Program-made: the position numbers and the translations under genes
The notes under the pieces: generated by a model
The model's database searches: none
The model's input: only the letters and a program-made list of their open reading frames with translations
Told to the model about the DNA's origin: nothing
Shown: positions 27,178 through 35,544 of the stretch, piece after piece
Layout of the letters: the number at the start of each line of letters is the position of its first letter
How positions within the stretch are numbered: position 1 is the stretch's first letter
Assembly (NCBI GenBank): GCA_041739465.1
Contig: JBGSNX010000090.1
Span: 1 to 50,524 of the forward strand
Origin: BOKV01 sp041739465
GTDB taxonomy: Bacteria > Pseudomonadota > Alphaproteobacteria > Rhizobiales > Rhizobiaceae
Reading direction: 5' to 3'
Length of the DNA stretch: 50,524 bases

Positions 27178-27420
27178 TCGAAAGACCCCGGGCAGCATTT
27201 GCAAGCTGCCTGTTTGGATGAATACCGATCCGGTCCACCCCGGCTGCGTTGCTGTTGCGGGCGATCCCGAATCCCGCACAGCACAGATTGATCATATCAC
27301 ATGCGGAAAAAACCGCGATCCTGACATGGTTTCCGTTTGGTAACCTGTTGAACCAATTCGTACAAGTGGAACAGTTTCAATGCGGGTAAATTATGTTCTT
27401 GAAATGTCCGGACCTGCCAT

Positions 27421-28647
27421 TCAGCCGCCCCTGGATGCAAAAAAAGCGACAACTGACTTGGCAACCAGACGGGCCACCGACTCTTGCCAGGCCGGATCAA
27501 GGAGTGATTTTTCGTCCTCGGCATTGGACAAATAACCCAGTTCCAGCAAGACGCCGGGCACTTCAGGTGCGCGCAACACAGCAAATGCCGCTGATCTTTG
27601 CGGATTCTTGATCAATTGAATGCTGCCGCCGAGCGTCGTTACCAGCGTTGCAGAGAAGGTCTTGGAAAACACGCCGGTCTCGCGGGCTGTCAAATCTGCC
27701 AGGATGTCGGTCACGACATCCTCGTCTTCGATGGCTTCAAGGCCAGCGGCGATGTCGGCCATGTTTTCAGATTGTGCCAGTTCGTGGGCCAGTTCGTCAG
27801 AGGCTTTTCGCGAAAGCGTGTAGACCGATGCGCCGCGCACATCGCGCTGGCGAAGCGAATCAGCGTGGATGGAAATGGAGAGGTCGGCCTTGTTGCGGCG
27901 AACAAATGCGACACGCTCGCGCAGCGACATGAACACATCTTCATCACGCGTCAAAAGCACGTCGAAATCGCCAGCTTCGGTGATGTCCTTGGCAATTCGA
28001 CGGGCCATGGCGAGGGTAAGGTCTTTCTCCAGCGTTCCCCCCTTGCCTGTTGCGCCGCCATCAATGCCGCCATGGCCTGGATCAATCACAATCAGAAAAC
28101 GGCCTTCCTTGCGTTCTTCGCCGCGCACCCGGTCGCCCTTGGTGACCACTTCGCCCGAGGCTCCCACCAGTTCACGCTGGGCAAGCGCTGCCTGGATGAA
28201 TTTGTCGTTGCTGACCGCCGAGAGTTCAAATGTGAGCCGATGGCTTTTTCCGCCTTCAAGTTCCTCGTGCCTGAAAGCCGAGATTTCAGCCGGTGCGGCA
28301 AGCGTGAGAACAATGCGCGAGCGTTCCCTGGCAATTGCACCGTAGCGCATGTTGGCGACCAACCCTTTTGGTGCAAGTGATGCTGCATCTTCAAAACGGA
28401 ACAGTACCGCTGGCGCGTCAATCACGATGCGGTCGGGGCTGCGCATGTAGAATGTAGAAACTTCAAACTTGCGGTCGGTTTCAATATTTAGAGTGGTCGC
28501 TTTTTCATCACCGGCAATGGCCCCTGAGCGGACAACCGGCAAGGGCGCTGCAACTTCGGCTGTCTGGCTGAAAGAGGGTCCGGCCACAGCCAACACCGCC
28601 AAAAAGAAGGCGGTTATCGTTGCAATCCGGGCCGGTTTTTTGATCAT
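27421..28647 (-). CDS. amiC: N-acetylmuramoyl-L-alanine amidase (AmiC-type, AMIN + Amidase_3)
   Basis: A 408-residue exported amidase. A signal peptide (1-27, ending SFSQ) is followed by an AMIN domain (about 50-143) that targets peptidoglycan at the septum, and then an Amidase_3 domain (about 186-402). Zinc and catalytic residues are H192 (DPGHGG), E207 (LEKDLTL), H261 (SIHADS) and the Glu in LELGYLSN. It separates daughter cells by cutting septal murein. It is upstream of the PBP1A gene with a 243-base gap and divergent from rne. The symbol follows the AMIN/Amidase_3 architecture. Confidence 0.92.
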   Translation of the reverse strand: MIKKPARIATITAFFLAVLAVAGPSFSQTAEVAAPLPVVRSGAIAGDEKATTLNIETDRKFEVSTFYMRSPDRIVIDAPAVLFRFEDAASLAPKGLVANMRYGAIARERSRIVLTLAAPAEISAFRHEELEGGKSHRLTFELSAVSNDKFIQAALAQRELVGASGEVVTKGDRVRGEERKEGRFLIVIDPGHGGIDGGATGKGGTLEKDLTLAMARRIAKDITEAGDFDVLLTRDEDVFMSLRERVAFVRRNKADLSISIHADSLRQRDVRGASVYTLSRKASDELAHELAQSENMADIAAGLEAIEDEDVVTDILADLTARETGVFSKTFSATLVTTLGGSIQLIKNPQRSAAFAVLRAPEVPGVLLELGYLSNAEDEKSLLDPAWQESVARLVAKSVVAFFASRGG

Positions 28648-28759
28648 CAGAGCGAGTTTCCTGGCAATTTAGGCCGGTAGAGCAGTACACGGCGACACGC
28701 ATTGGCTGGGTTTCTGCATCGCTGGATTTTACGCTTCCCCCCCCACCTATCTGATTTTG

Positions 28760-28788
28760 CTTGTAACCGACAAGACTCATCCCTATTA
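28760..28788 (+). promoter_or_regulatory. Candidate vegetative promoter for the rne leader
   Basis: CTTGTA at 28760-28765 is separated by exactly 17 bases from CTATTA at 28783-28788, close to the alphaproteobacterial sigma-70 pattern CTTGAC-N17-CTATAT. A start near 28795 would give a leader of about 546 bases before the rne ATG. No activator site was recognised. Confidence 0.4.
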
Positions 28789-29014
28789 CTTGTTGCGCTT
28801 GGACATGGTCCGGGAAATGCTCTTTCGTGCGGCCATGACCGCCTGAAAACAGGGGCCACAAGCGAAGACGGTCATGCGTGGCAACGTCGTCGCTGTTGTA
28901 GTTTTCCGCCCGTCCGGCAAGATGATTTCGCGCAATATCCTTCGCAGGACGAGGGTTTGCTCCGATGACGCGCTGATTTCGACCCGGAGGTAAGGCGAAA
29001 CGCGCAGACAAACC

Positions 29015-29049
29015 GGCCGGATTCCTGAAAGAAATCCCGGCCTATTTTT
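29015..29049 (+). terminator. Terminator-like hairpin inside the rne leader
   Basis: GGCCGG-ATT at 29015-29023 pairs with AAT-C-CCGGCC at 29033-29042, a nine-pair stem with one bulged C and a nine-base loop. It is followed by TATTTTT. It lies about 290 bases before the rne ATG and after the candidate promoter, so it could end a short RNA of about 250 bases or attenuate rne. Confidence 0.5.
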
Positions 29050-29306
29050 AACGCATGCTGACGGACGCGGATTTTGTGATCGGAAATTTGCAACAGGAAA
29101 CAGGGCATTTCGCCCGGAACAGCGCACCCAAAGGTGCGCATTTCCGCATTCCTGTAGCAATCCGGCTTGTCCCGCGCACTCGAACGCTCAACATTGCAGA
29201 CGCCTTCCGGACGCCGGTTTGGCCGCGCGGCAATAGCCGCATGGCAAGAACAGGACTGTCCCTTCCAGGAATTTCTTACTGCTTGAAACTCCATCCCAAA
29301 GGGACA

Positions 29307-29334
29307 CAGTCCGGATCCGCAGCTGCGGAGACTG
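29307..29334 (+). promoter_or_regulatory. Hairpin enclosing the rne ribosome-binding site
   Basis: CAGTC at 29307-29311 pairs with GACTG at 29330-29334. Inside it, TCCGC at 29316-29320 pairs with GCGGA at 29325-29329 across an AGCT loop, with CGGA bulged on the left. The GGAG Shine-Dalgarno element (29327-29330), ten bases before the ATG, lies wholly in the right arm, so the folded form would hide it. Confidence 0.5.
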
Positions 29335-29340
29335 GAAACA

Positions 29341-32300
29341 ATGGCTATCAACAAAATGCTCATAGACGCCTCGCATCCGGAAGAAACCCGGGTTGCGGTC
29401 GTTCGCGGAAGCCGCATCGAGGAATTTGATTTCGAATCCCAAGCGAAAAAGCAAATTCGCGGAAACATCTATCTCGCCAAGGTCACACGGGTAGAACCCT
29501 CACTGCAAGCCGCCTTCATTGACTATGGTGGCAATCGGCATGGGTTTCTGGCGTTCAGCGAAATCCACCCCGACTACTACCAGATACCGGTCGCCGACAG
29601 GCTGGCACTGCTTGAAGAAGAAGCGCGTGAAGCCTCGGAAATGGACGACGACGACGATGGTCGTTCGCAGCGCCGCAACCGCGACCGAGGCCGCAAGCGG
29701 CATTCGGGCGGACATGAAACGCGCGCTGGCCAGGGCTCGGGAAGCGCTCACGCCCATTCCAATGCTGATTTTGACGATCCGGAAGAAACCGCGTCTGTCG
29801 TTTCCATCGACGAAGACGATGACGGATTTGTCGAACAGGCAGAAGAAGTGACCGAAATCGTCCATGGCCGCGAACTTCCCGAAGGAAGCAGCGAAGAGGA
29901 TGACGACAACGGCAATGGCCGCTCAATGGCTGCCATGGTTGAAACCGACAGCATTTCCGAACCTGCGCCCGACGCAGAAGACGAACCTGAAGGCGATACG
30001 CCGGAAGGCGACGCGCCTGCGGAAGAAAAAAAGGCAAAGCCCAAGCGCAAGCCTGCTGCAAAGAAGCCAACCACCCGCAAGACCAAGGCGCAAAAGGCTG
30101 CCGAGGAAGCTGAGGCGGCGCAGGCTGCATTGCAATCGGCAGCTGAACTGTCAGCTTCTGACGAGGCCGAAAGCGACGCGAGCGCGCCAGCAATGGACGC
30201 AGCGCAAATCGGGGACGACGAGGCAGACGGCTTTGAGGGTTTGCCTGCAGCAGCAACCGAACACTCGCCGCGTCATGAAAGCAGGCGCGAAAGCGTGGAG
30301 CGGCAGGACGAAGAGGAACACATTGATTCTGTCGGTCAGGAAGACGCGATGGAAGAAGTTCCCTATCGCCGCAAATCGCGCCGTCAGTACAAGATCCAGG
30401 AAGTGATCAAACGCCGGCAGATCATGCTGGTGCAGGTCGTCAAGGAAGAGCGCGGCAACAAGGGCGCTGCGCTTACCACTTATCTGTCGCTGGCGGGACG
30501 CTATTCCGTGCTGATGCCGAACACCGCCAGGGGCGGCGGCATCTCGCGCAAGATCACCAATGTCAACGACCGCAAGCGGCTGAAGGAAATCGCCCAGGAT
30601 CTCGAAGTGCCAAAGGGCATGGGGGTCATCCTGCGCACCGCAGGTGCAATGCGCACCAAGCAGGAAATCAACCGCGATTTTGAATATCTGATGCGGCTGT
30701 GGGAGAACGTGCGCACATTGACGCTTTCCTCAACTGCCCCTTGCCTCGTTTATGAAGAAGGCAGCCTGATCAAGCGCTCCATCCGTGACCTTTACGACAA
30801 GGACACGGGGGAAATCATCGTTCAAGGTGAAGCTGGCTACAAGGAAGCCAAGGACTTCATGCGCATGCTGATGCCCAGCCATGCAAAGAACGTGAAGCCA
30901 TACCTCGACGAGCAATCGCTGTTTTCCCGCTTTGGCGTGGAAAACCAGCTCGACCGGTTGTTGACCCCTCAAGTCACCCTGAAATCGGGCGGTTACATCG
31001 TCATCAACCAGACAGAAGCTTTGGTTGCCATCGACGTCAACTCCGGCCGTTCGACGCGCGAACATTCCATCGAGGATACCGCGCTTCAAACCAACCTTGA
31101 AGCTGCCGACGAAGTGGCCCGCCAGTTGCGCCTGCGTGACCTTGCCGGCTTGATCGTCATCGACTTCATCGACATGGAAGAAAACCGCAACAACCGTTCG
31201 GTTGAAAAGCGGCTCAAGGACGCCCTGAAAAACGACCGGGCCCGCATCCAGGTCGGCCGAATTTCGCACTTCGGCCTGATGGAAATGTCGCGCCAGCGCA
31301 TTCGTGCATCTGTCATGGAAAGCACCATGGAAGTTTGCCCGCATTGCCTCGGGCTTGGCCATGTTCGCTCGCATTCGTCGATTTCGCTGCATGTGTTCCG
31401 CGGCATCGAAGACTATCTCACCAAGCATCCGCGCAATGATGCCATCGTGCGCTGCCCGCTGGGGATTGCGCTGGATTTGCTGAACAACAAACGCGCCAGC
31501 CTTACCGACATGGAAGAGCGTTTTGGCCTTCGCATCATCGTGCAGGCCGATCCGGCGCTGCCGGGCCAGAGCTTTGTAGTTGAAAAGGGCGAGCCAGCCA
31601 CCGGGATTCCCCGCAAGCCGGCCAATTACGCAGCAATCCCGGTTGATGAAGACGATCTTGTCGAAGACGACATTGTCGATGAAGCTGACGAAGCAACCGA
31701 AATTGTGGCGCGCGAACCGGGCCGCAACCGCGATGGTCGCAACCGTGAAGAGCGGGGACCGCGCGAAGAACAGGCGCTGCGTGAAGACGGCGATGGCCAG
31801 CGGCGCAAGCGTCGGCGTCGGCGCGGTCGCCGCAACGGCAATGGCGTGGAAACAGGCAGCGAGACTGCCGAATTCGTGGCCAAGCCGGGCGGCAGTTTCG
31901 ACATTGATGATGAAGGCGTTGAAGCTGATGTCGAGGAAACAAATGCCTATGTGGCAGGTGTTCCTGGGCAGGCCGAAAACGGCGTTGATGCAGATGGCAT
32001 GCGTCGCAAGCGCAGGCGCGGCAAGCGTGGTGGCAAGCGCAACCGGCGCGATGGCGAATCAGGTGCATTGATCCTTGGCGACAACGAGCTTTCCTCTGGC
32101 GATGAAGCCGAGGACGGTGAGATTTTCGATACGGGTGATGAATCGGGAGATTTCGTGGGTGAAACGGGCGAAACCGCCACTACCCCGCGTCCTGCGGGTC
32201 ATGAAGAACCCTTGGTCGAGACTGTCGAGATTGAATTGAAGCCTGCGAAAAATGAGCTTTCACCGGCACCAATGGCCGAAGAAAGCATCGCGCAGTCTGC

Positions 32301-32472
32301 CGCCGAGCTGAAACGCGGGCGCAACACTCGCCGACCGAAAGCTGCAAGCGAGCCGCTGGCGAGCGCAGATGCGGTCGTTGAAGCAGCTCCAACTGTGGCT
32401 GAGGCCAAGGCTGAAGAGCCCGCCGATGCCCCGCGCAAGAGCGGTTGGTGGCGTGGTCGAGGCTTTTTCTGA
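29341..32472 (+). CDS. rne: Ribonuclease E
   Basis: The 1043-residue endoribonuclease starts MAINKMLIDASHPEETRVAV. The S1 RNA-binding domain (about 35-90 and beyond) is split by a long acidic and Lys-rich insert (about 100-340), common in alphaproteobacterial RNase E. The catalytic DNase I-like domain has the Mg ligands D565 (AIDVNSG) and D608 (VIDFIDMEE). The Zn-link is CPHC (C666, C669) with the GLGHVRS tail. The C-terminal region (from about 760) is disordered, with Arg-rich blocks near 820 and 885 alternating with acidic stretches, the usual RNA-binding and degradosome scaffold. The last residues GWWRGRGFF are a conserved-looking motif. A strong terminator follows. Confidence 0.97.
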   Translation: MAINKMLIDASHPEETRVAVVRGSRIEEFDFESQAKKQIRGNIYLAKVTRVEPSLQAAFIDYGGNRHGFLAFSEIHPDYYQIPVADRLALLEEEAREASEMDDDDDGRSQRRNRDRGRKRHSGGHETRAGQGSGSAHAHSNADFDDPEETASVVSIDEDDDGFVEQAEEVTEIVHGRELPEGSSEEDDDNGNGRSMAAMVETDSISEPAPDAEDEPEGDTPEGDAPAEEKKAKPKRKPAAKKPTTRKTKAQKAAEEAEAAQAALQSAAELSASDEAESDASAPAMDAAQIGDDEADGFEGLPAAATEHSPRHESRRESVERQDEEEHIDSVGQEDAMEEVPYRRKSRRQYKIQEVIKRRQIMLVQVVKEERGNKGAALTTYLSLAGRYSVLMPNTARGGGISRKITNVNDRKRLKEIAQDLEVPKGMGVILRTAGAMRTKQEINRDFEYLMRLWENVRTLTLSSTAPCLVYEEGSLIKRSIRDLYDKDTGEIIVQGEAGYKEAKDFMRMLMPSHAKNVKPYLDEQSLFSRFGVENQLDRLLTPQVTLKSGGYIVINQTEALVAIDVNSGRSTREHSIEDTALQTNLEAADEVARQLRLRDLAGLIVIDFIDMEENRNNRSVEKRLKDALKNDRARIQVGRISHFGLMEMSRQRIRASVMESTMEVCPHCLGLGHVRSHSSISLHVFRGIEDYLTKHPRNDAIVRCPLGIALDLLNNKRASLTDMEERFGLRIIVQADPALPGQSFVVEKGEPATGIPRKPANYAAIPVDEDDLVEDDIVDEADEATEIVAREPGRNRDGRNREERGPREEQALREDGDGQRRKRRRRRGRRNGNGVETGSETAEFVAKPGGSFDIDDEGVEADVEETNAYVAGVPGQAENGVDADGMRRKRRRGKRGGKRNRRDGESGALILGDNELSSGDEAEDGEIFDTGDESGDFVGETGETATTPRPAGHEEPLVETVEIELKPAKNELSPAPMAEESIAQSAAELKRGRNTRRPKAASEPLASADAVVEAAPTVAEAKAEEPADAPRKSGWWRGRGFF

Positions 32473-32500
32473 GCCCTGACCAAATATTGAATGTGACATC

Positions 32501-32534
32501 AAAGCCGCGGGGTAACCCGCGGCTTTCGTTTTGT
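32501..32534 (+). terminator. Rho-independent terminator of rne
   Basis: A perfect 11-pair stem: AAAGCCGCGGG at 32501-32511 with CCCGCGGCTTT at 32516-32526, a GTAA tetraloop, then CGTTTTGTT. It begins 29 bases after the rne stop. Confidence 0.9.
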
Positions 32535-32613
32535 TGCCGCAAACTGATACTATTGAAGCGCTGAGGCGCTTGTTGCATGGATTGTAATTGTCGAACCCGT
32601 GGAAACGAAACGG

Positions 32614-34014
32614 ATGAAAATGCGTTCCCTTCTGCCATTGAAACGGGAATCGAGGCTGCGCAACCTGGTGCAGGCGGCAGTCCTTTTTGGCTGCTTCGCA
32701 TTTGCGGCATTGCAGCCGGTTGAACATGCGCTGGCCCAGAAGGGCAAACTGCCGCTGATACGCGACTCTGAAGTCGAGGCGTTGCTGAAGGATTATACCG
32801 CTCCGCTGTTCAAGGCAGCCGGCCTTGGCAAAGGTGCGGTCGATGTCTACATCGTCAACGACCAGCGCTTCAATGCATTCGTCACGGACCGGCGAATGTT
32901 CATCAACACCGGCGCGTTGAAAAAGGCCGAAACCCCAGGCGAAATCATCGGCGTGCTTGCGCATGAGACCGGCCATATCACCGGTGGCCACATGCTGCGG
33001 TTTCGCGACCGGCTGAACCAGGCGAACGTGGCTGCGGCGATTTCCATGCTGGTTGGTGCAGGTGCAATCCTGGCTGGTGGCGAAGCGGGCGGAGACGTTG
33101 GCAAGGCGATTGCACTGGGTGGCCAGTCAGCCATCATGCGCGACCTGCTTGCCTATCGGCGCTCTGAAGAAATAGCCGCCGACAGCGCAGCGGTGAACCT
33201 TCTGACGAAAACCGGCCAATCCGCGCGCGGCATGCTCAAAACATTCGAACGGTTCAACCAGGAACTGTTGTTTTCCGGTGCAAGGGTCGATCCCTACCTC
33301 CAAAGCCATCCGATGCCGCGCGATCGGATTGAATTGCTTGAGGAGATCGCCCGCAAAAGCCCGCATTTCGACAAGGCCGATTCAGCCGAACTGCAACTGC
33401 GCCATGACATGGCCCGCGCCAAGATCGTTGCCTATGAAGGCAATGGCGGGGAATTGCAGACGATTTTCCGCAACAATCCGCGGGGGCCTGCAGCACGCTA
33501 TGGCCTTGCGATTGCCCTGTTCCTTGGTGGCTCGAACGACGAGGCTATTCCGATCATCGAGGGATTGTTGAAGGAACAGCCCAAAAACGCCTATCTGCAT
33601 GAAGCCATGGGCGATCTGCTGTTGCGGGCCGGTGAGGCACGCGGCGCCGTTGCAGCTTACGGCAAGGCCATTTCTCTGGACAAGTACAAGTCAGGCCTGT
33701 TGCGGGCGCAACTTGGCCACGCGCTGCTGGAAACACGTGATCCGGCGCTGGTTGACAAAGCCATTGTGGAGATCAAGGCTGGATTGTCCCGCGATCCTAC
33801 CAATTCGGCAGGCTACGCATTGCTGGCCCGGGGTTACGGAGCGCAAGGCGAGCCTGATCTTGCGCGTTCAGCCGCCGCGCAGGAAGCGTGGCACCAGTCG
33901 CGTTTCAAGGATGCCAAGCAACTGGCCAAAATGTCTCAACCAAAATTGAAGCCCGGGTCACCGGAATGGCTTCGAATGCAAGACATAATCGACTACAAGC
34001 CTCCCAAGAAATAA
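32614..34014 (+). CDS. M48 family metalloprotease with TPR region (BepA-like)
   Basis: A 466-residue exported protein: an N-terminal signal sequence (about residues 17-42, ending ALAQ), then an M48 peptidase domain with zinc motif HETGH at 117-121 and the third ligand Glu in RRSEEIAADSAAV. Tetratricopeptide-type helices follow from about 265 to 430. This is the architecture of BepA (YfgC), which degrades or chaperones misassembled outer-membrane proteins such as LptD and BamA clients in the periplasm. The frame opens with a GTG at 32599. The ATG at 32614 is preferred and one at 32620 is also possible. The DsbA-like gene follows by 22 bases. Confidence 0.9.
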   Translation: MKMRSLLPLKRESRLRNLVQAAVLFGCFAFAALQPVEHALAQKGKLPLIRDSEVEALLKDYTAPLFKAAGLGKGAVDVYIVNDQRFNAFVTDRRMFINTGALKKAETPGEIIGVLAHETGHITGGHMLRFRDRLNQANVAAAISMLVGAGAILAGGEAGGDVGKAIALGGQSAIMRDLLAYRRSEEIAADSAAVNLLTKTGQSARGMLKTFERFNQELLFSGARVDPYLQSHPMPRDRIELLEEIARKSPHFDKADSAELQLRHDMARAKIVAYEGNGGELQTIFRNNPRGPAARYGLAIALFLGGSNDEAIPIIEGLLKEQPKNAYLHEAMGDLLLRAGEARGAVAAYGKAISLDKYKSGLLRAQLGHALLETRDPALVDKAIVEIKAGLSRDPTNSAGYALLARGYGAQGEPDLARSAAAQEAWHQSRFKDAKQLAKMSQPKLKPGSPEWLRMQDIIDYKPPKK

Positions 34015-34036
34015 TTTTGAACCGGAGCTTTCAAAA

Positions 34037-34810
34037 ATGACACAGACTATCGGGCGCATTCGCGCTGCAATGATCGCCTTGTTTGCGGCGACTTCGCTTT
34101 TTGCCGCAACCGGCGTTGCAGCTGCTTTTGAACCGGCAGAACGCGCCGAGATCGAGACAATCATTCGCGAATACCTGATTGCCAATCCCGAAGTGATGGT
34201 GGAAGTGCAAAAGTCGCTGGAGAGCAAGCGCGCTGCCCAACAGGTTGCCGCGCAAGCCAAGACCTTGTCTGACATGAAGGATGTGATCTTCAATTCGAAG
34301 AACCAGATTGAGATTGGTGCCAAGGATGCGCCAATCACCGTTGTCGAGTTCTTCGACTACAATTGCGGCTATTGCCAGCGTGCACTTGCCGACATGACTG
34401 CAATGATGGAGGCCGACAAGGGCATTCGCTTCATTCTCAAGGAGTTTCCGGTGCTGGGCGAGCCTTCGCTTGAAGCCCACAAGGTAACCCTCGCCTTCAA
34501 CCGCCTGATGCCGGAGAAGGCAGGTGAATTGCACACCAAACTGTTGAGCGCAGAAGGTCGCAAGGATGGCAATGTTGCGCTGGCCATGGCGCTTTCGATG
34601 GGAGCGGATGAAGCTGCACTGAAAGCGGAGATGGAAAAGCCGGAAATTCTGGAGGCCATCAAGGAAGTCTATGCAATGGCCGATGGCCTCGGCATCAGCG
34701 GCACGCCTTCCTATGTCATCGGCGATGAAGTTGTGTTTGGCGCAGTCGGTCTTGAACAGCTGAACCAACGCGTTGCCAACATCCGCCAGTGCGGCAAGGC
34801 TGTTTGCTGA
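34037..34810 (+). CDS. DsbA family periplasmic thiol:disulfide oxidoreductase (Com1-like)
   Basis: A 257-residue exported protein with a signal peptide (about 1-30), an N-terminal helical extension found in the Com1/DsbA-like group, and a thioredoxin fold with an inserted helical domain. The redox site is C110-G-Y-C113 in FDYNCGYCQ, and the cis-Pro loop is GTPSYVIG. It should form or isomerise disulfides in periplasmic proteins. Two extra cysteines near the C-terminus (QCGKAVC) could be a structural disulfide. It forms a likely operon with the BepA-like gene, both in envelope protein quality control, and ends at a terminator. Confidence 0.92.
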   Translation: MTQTIGRIRAAMIALFAATSLFAATGVAAAFEPAERAEIETIIREYLIANPEVMVEVQKSLESKRAAQQVAAQAKTLSDMKDVIFNSKNQIEIGAKDAPITVVEFFDYNCGYCQRALADMTAMMEADKGIRFILKEFPVLGEPSLEAHKVTLAFNRLMPEKAGELHTKLLSAEGRKDGNVALAMALSMGADEAALKAEMEKPEILEAIKEVYAMADGLGISGTPSYVIGDEVVFGAVGLEQLNQRVANIRQCGKAVC

Positions 34811-34835
34811 ACGCCAATTTATCGTAAAACGCCCG

Positions 34836-34861
34836 CCCGCCGGCCACAACCGGCGGGTTTT
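34836..34861 (+). terminator. Rho-independent terminator after the DsbA-like gene
   Basis: CCCGCCGG at 34836-34843 pairs perfectly with CCGGCGGG at 34850-34857 around a six-base loop, followed by TTTT at 34858-34861. It starts 26 bases after the stop codon. Confidence 0.85.
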
Positions 34862-35074
34862 GCATTGAAAGCATTTACGCTTTCTGTGGAAAACAGGGCT
34901 GTTTTTGCAAGTATTTAACCCAAGTGATCCACTTCAAACGTCCATACTCGTTCAAGGCTTTTCAGTGTTGATGCGAGCCGATATAAGGGCGCCAATCTTG
35001 GCGAGCTTGCCGGGCCGTTACCAAACGTGCCTACGAATGTTCGCAACAACAAACTTGAAAGCAGGGCTGAACCT

Positions 35075-35539
35075 ATGGCTTCCAGAAAATCCTCGATAGA
35101 TCAGGACCTTATCCGCGATCTTGCATCGTTGCTCAAGGAAACCGACCTGACCGAAATCGAGGTTGAGCAGGATTCATTGCGCATTCGCGTGGCGCGCGTT
35201 TCCAGCATGCAGTCGATCAGCGTTGCAGCGCCAATGCACCATGCATCTGCCGCCCCTGCCATCATTGCCCCGCTCGAAACCAAGAATGTCGAGCCATCCA
35301 AGCATCCAGGAATGGTTCCATCGCCGATGGTTGGCACTGCCTATTTGTCGCCCGCGCCCGGATCGAACGTATTCGTCTCGATTGGCGACAGCGTAAAGGT
35401 TGGCCAGACCTTGATGATCGTTGAAGCCATGAAGACGATGAACCAGATCTCCTCGCCGCGCGCAGGTACGATCACAGCGATTTTCGCCGAAGATGGCAAG
35501 CCCGTCGAATACGGCGAGCCGCTGATGATCATCGAGTGA
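35075..35539 (+). CDS. accB: Biotin carboxyl carrier protein of acetyl-CoA carboxylase
   Basis: A 154-residue carrier. The biotinylated lysine is K120 in the VEAMKTMNQ motif of the C-terminal biotinyl domain (about 80-154). An Ala/Pro-rich linker precedes it, and the N-terminal helix (MASRKSSIDQDLIRDL) mediates assembly with AccC. It shuttles CO2 between biotin carboxylase and carboxyltransferase in the first step of fatty acid synthesis. The frame is open earlier (GTG at 35027), but the ATG at 35075 matches family starts. accC begins at or just after its stop. Confidence 0.96.
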   Translation: MASRKSSIDQDLIRDLASLLKETDLTEIEVEQDSLRIRVARVSSMQSISVAAPMHHASAAPAIIAPLETKNVEPSKHPGMVPSPMVGTAYLSPAPGSNVFVSIGDSVKVGQTLMIVEAMKTMNQISSPRAGTITAIFAEDGKPVEYGEPLMIIE

Positions 35540-35544
35540 GCGGC

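Larger units (their letters stand above)
28648..29340 (+). other. Long amiC-rne intergenic region and rne leader
   Basis: No protein gene is supported in these 693 bases; several short open frames on both strands have no family likeness. What is visible on the plus strand: a candidate vegetative promoter near 28760-28788, a terminator-like hairpin at 29015-29049, and a hairpin enclosing the rne ribosome-binding site at 29307-29334. The minus strand must contain the amiC promoter in its left part. A leader of more than 500 bases for rne would fit the known autoregulation of RNase E through its 5' untranslated region in E. coli. Confidence 0.5.

Noticed and set aside
27191..27210. GGCAGC/GCTGCC dyad upstream of the PBP1A gene
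   Set aside because: The six-pair stem with an eight-base loop is too weak to call a regulator without conservation data; only mentioned in the gene entry.
29555..30256. 233-codon minus-strand frame rich in Arg, Pro and Gln
   Set aside because: It lies opposite the low-complexity insert of rne and reflects its codon bias only.
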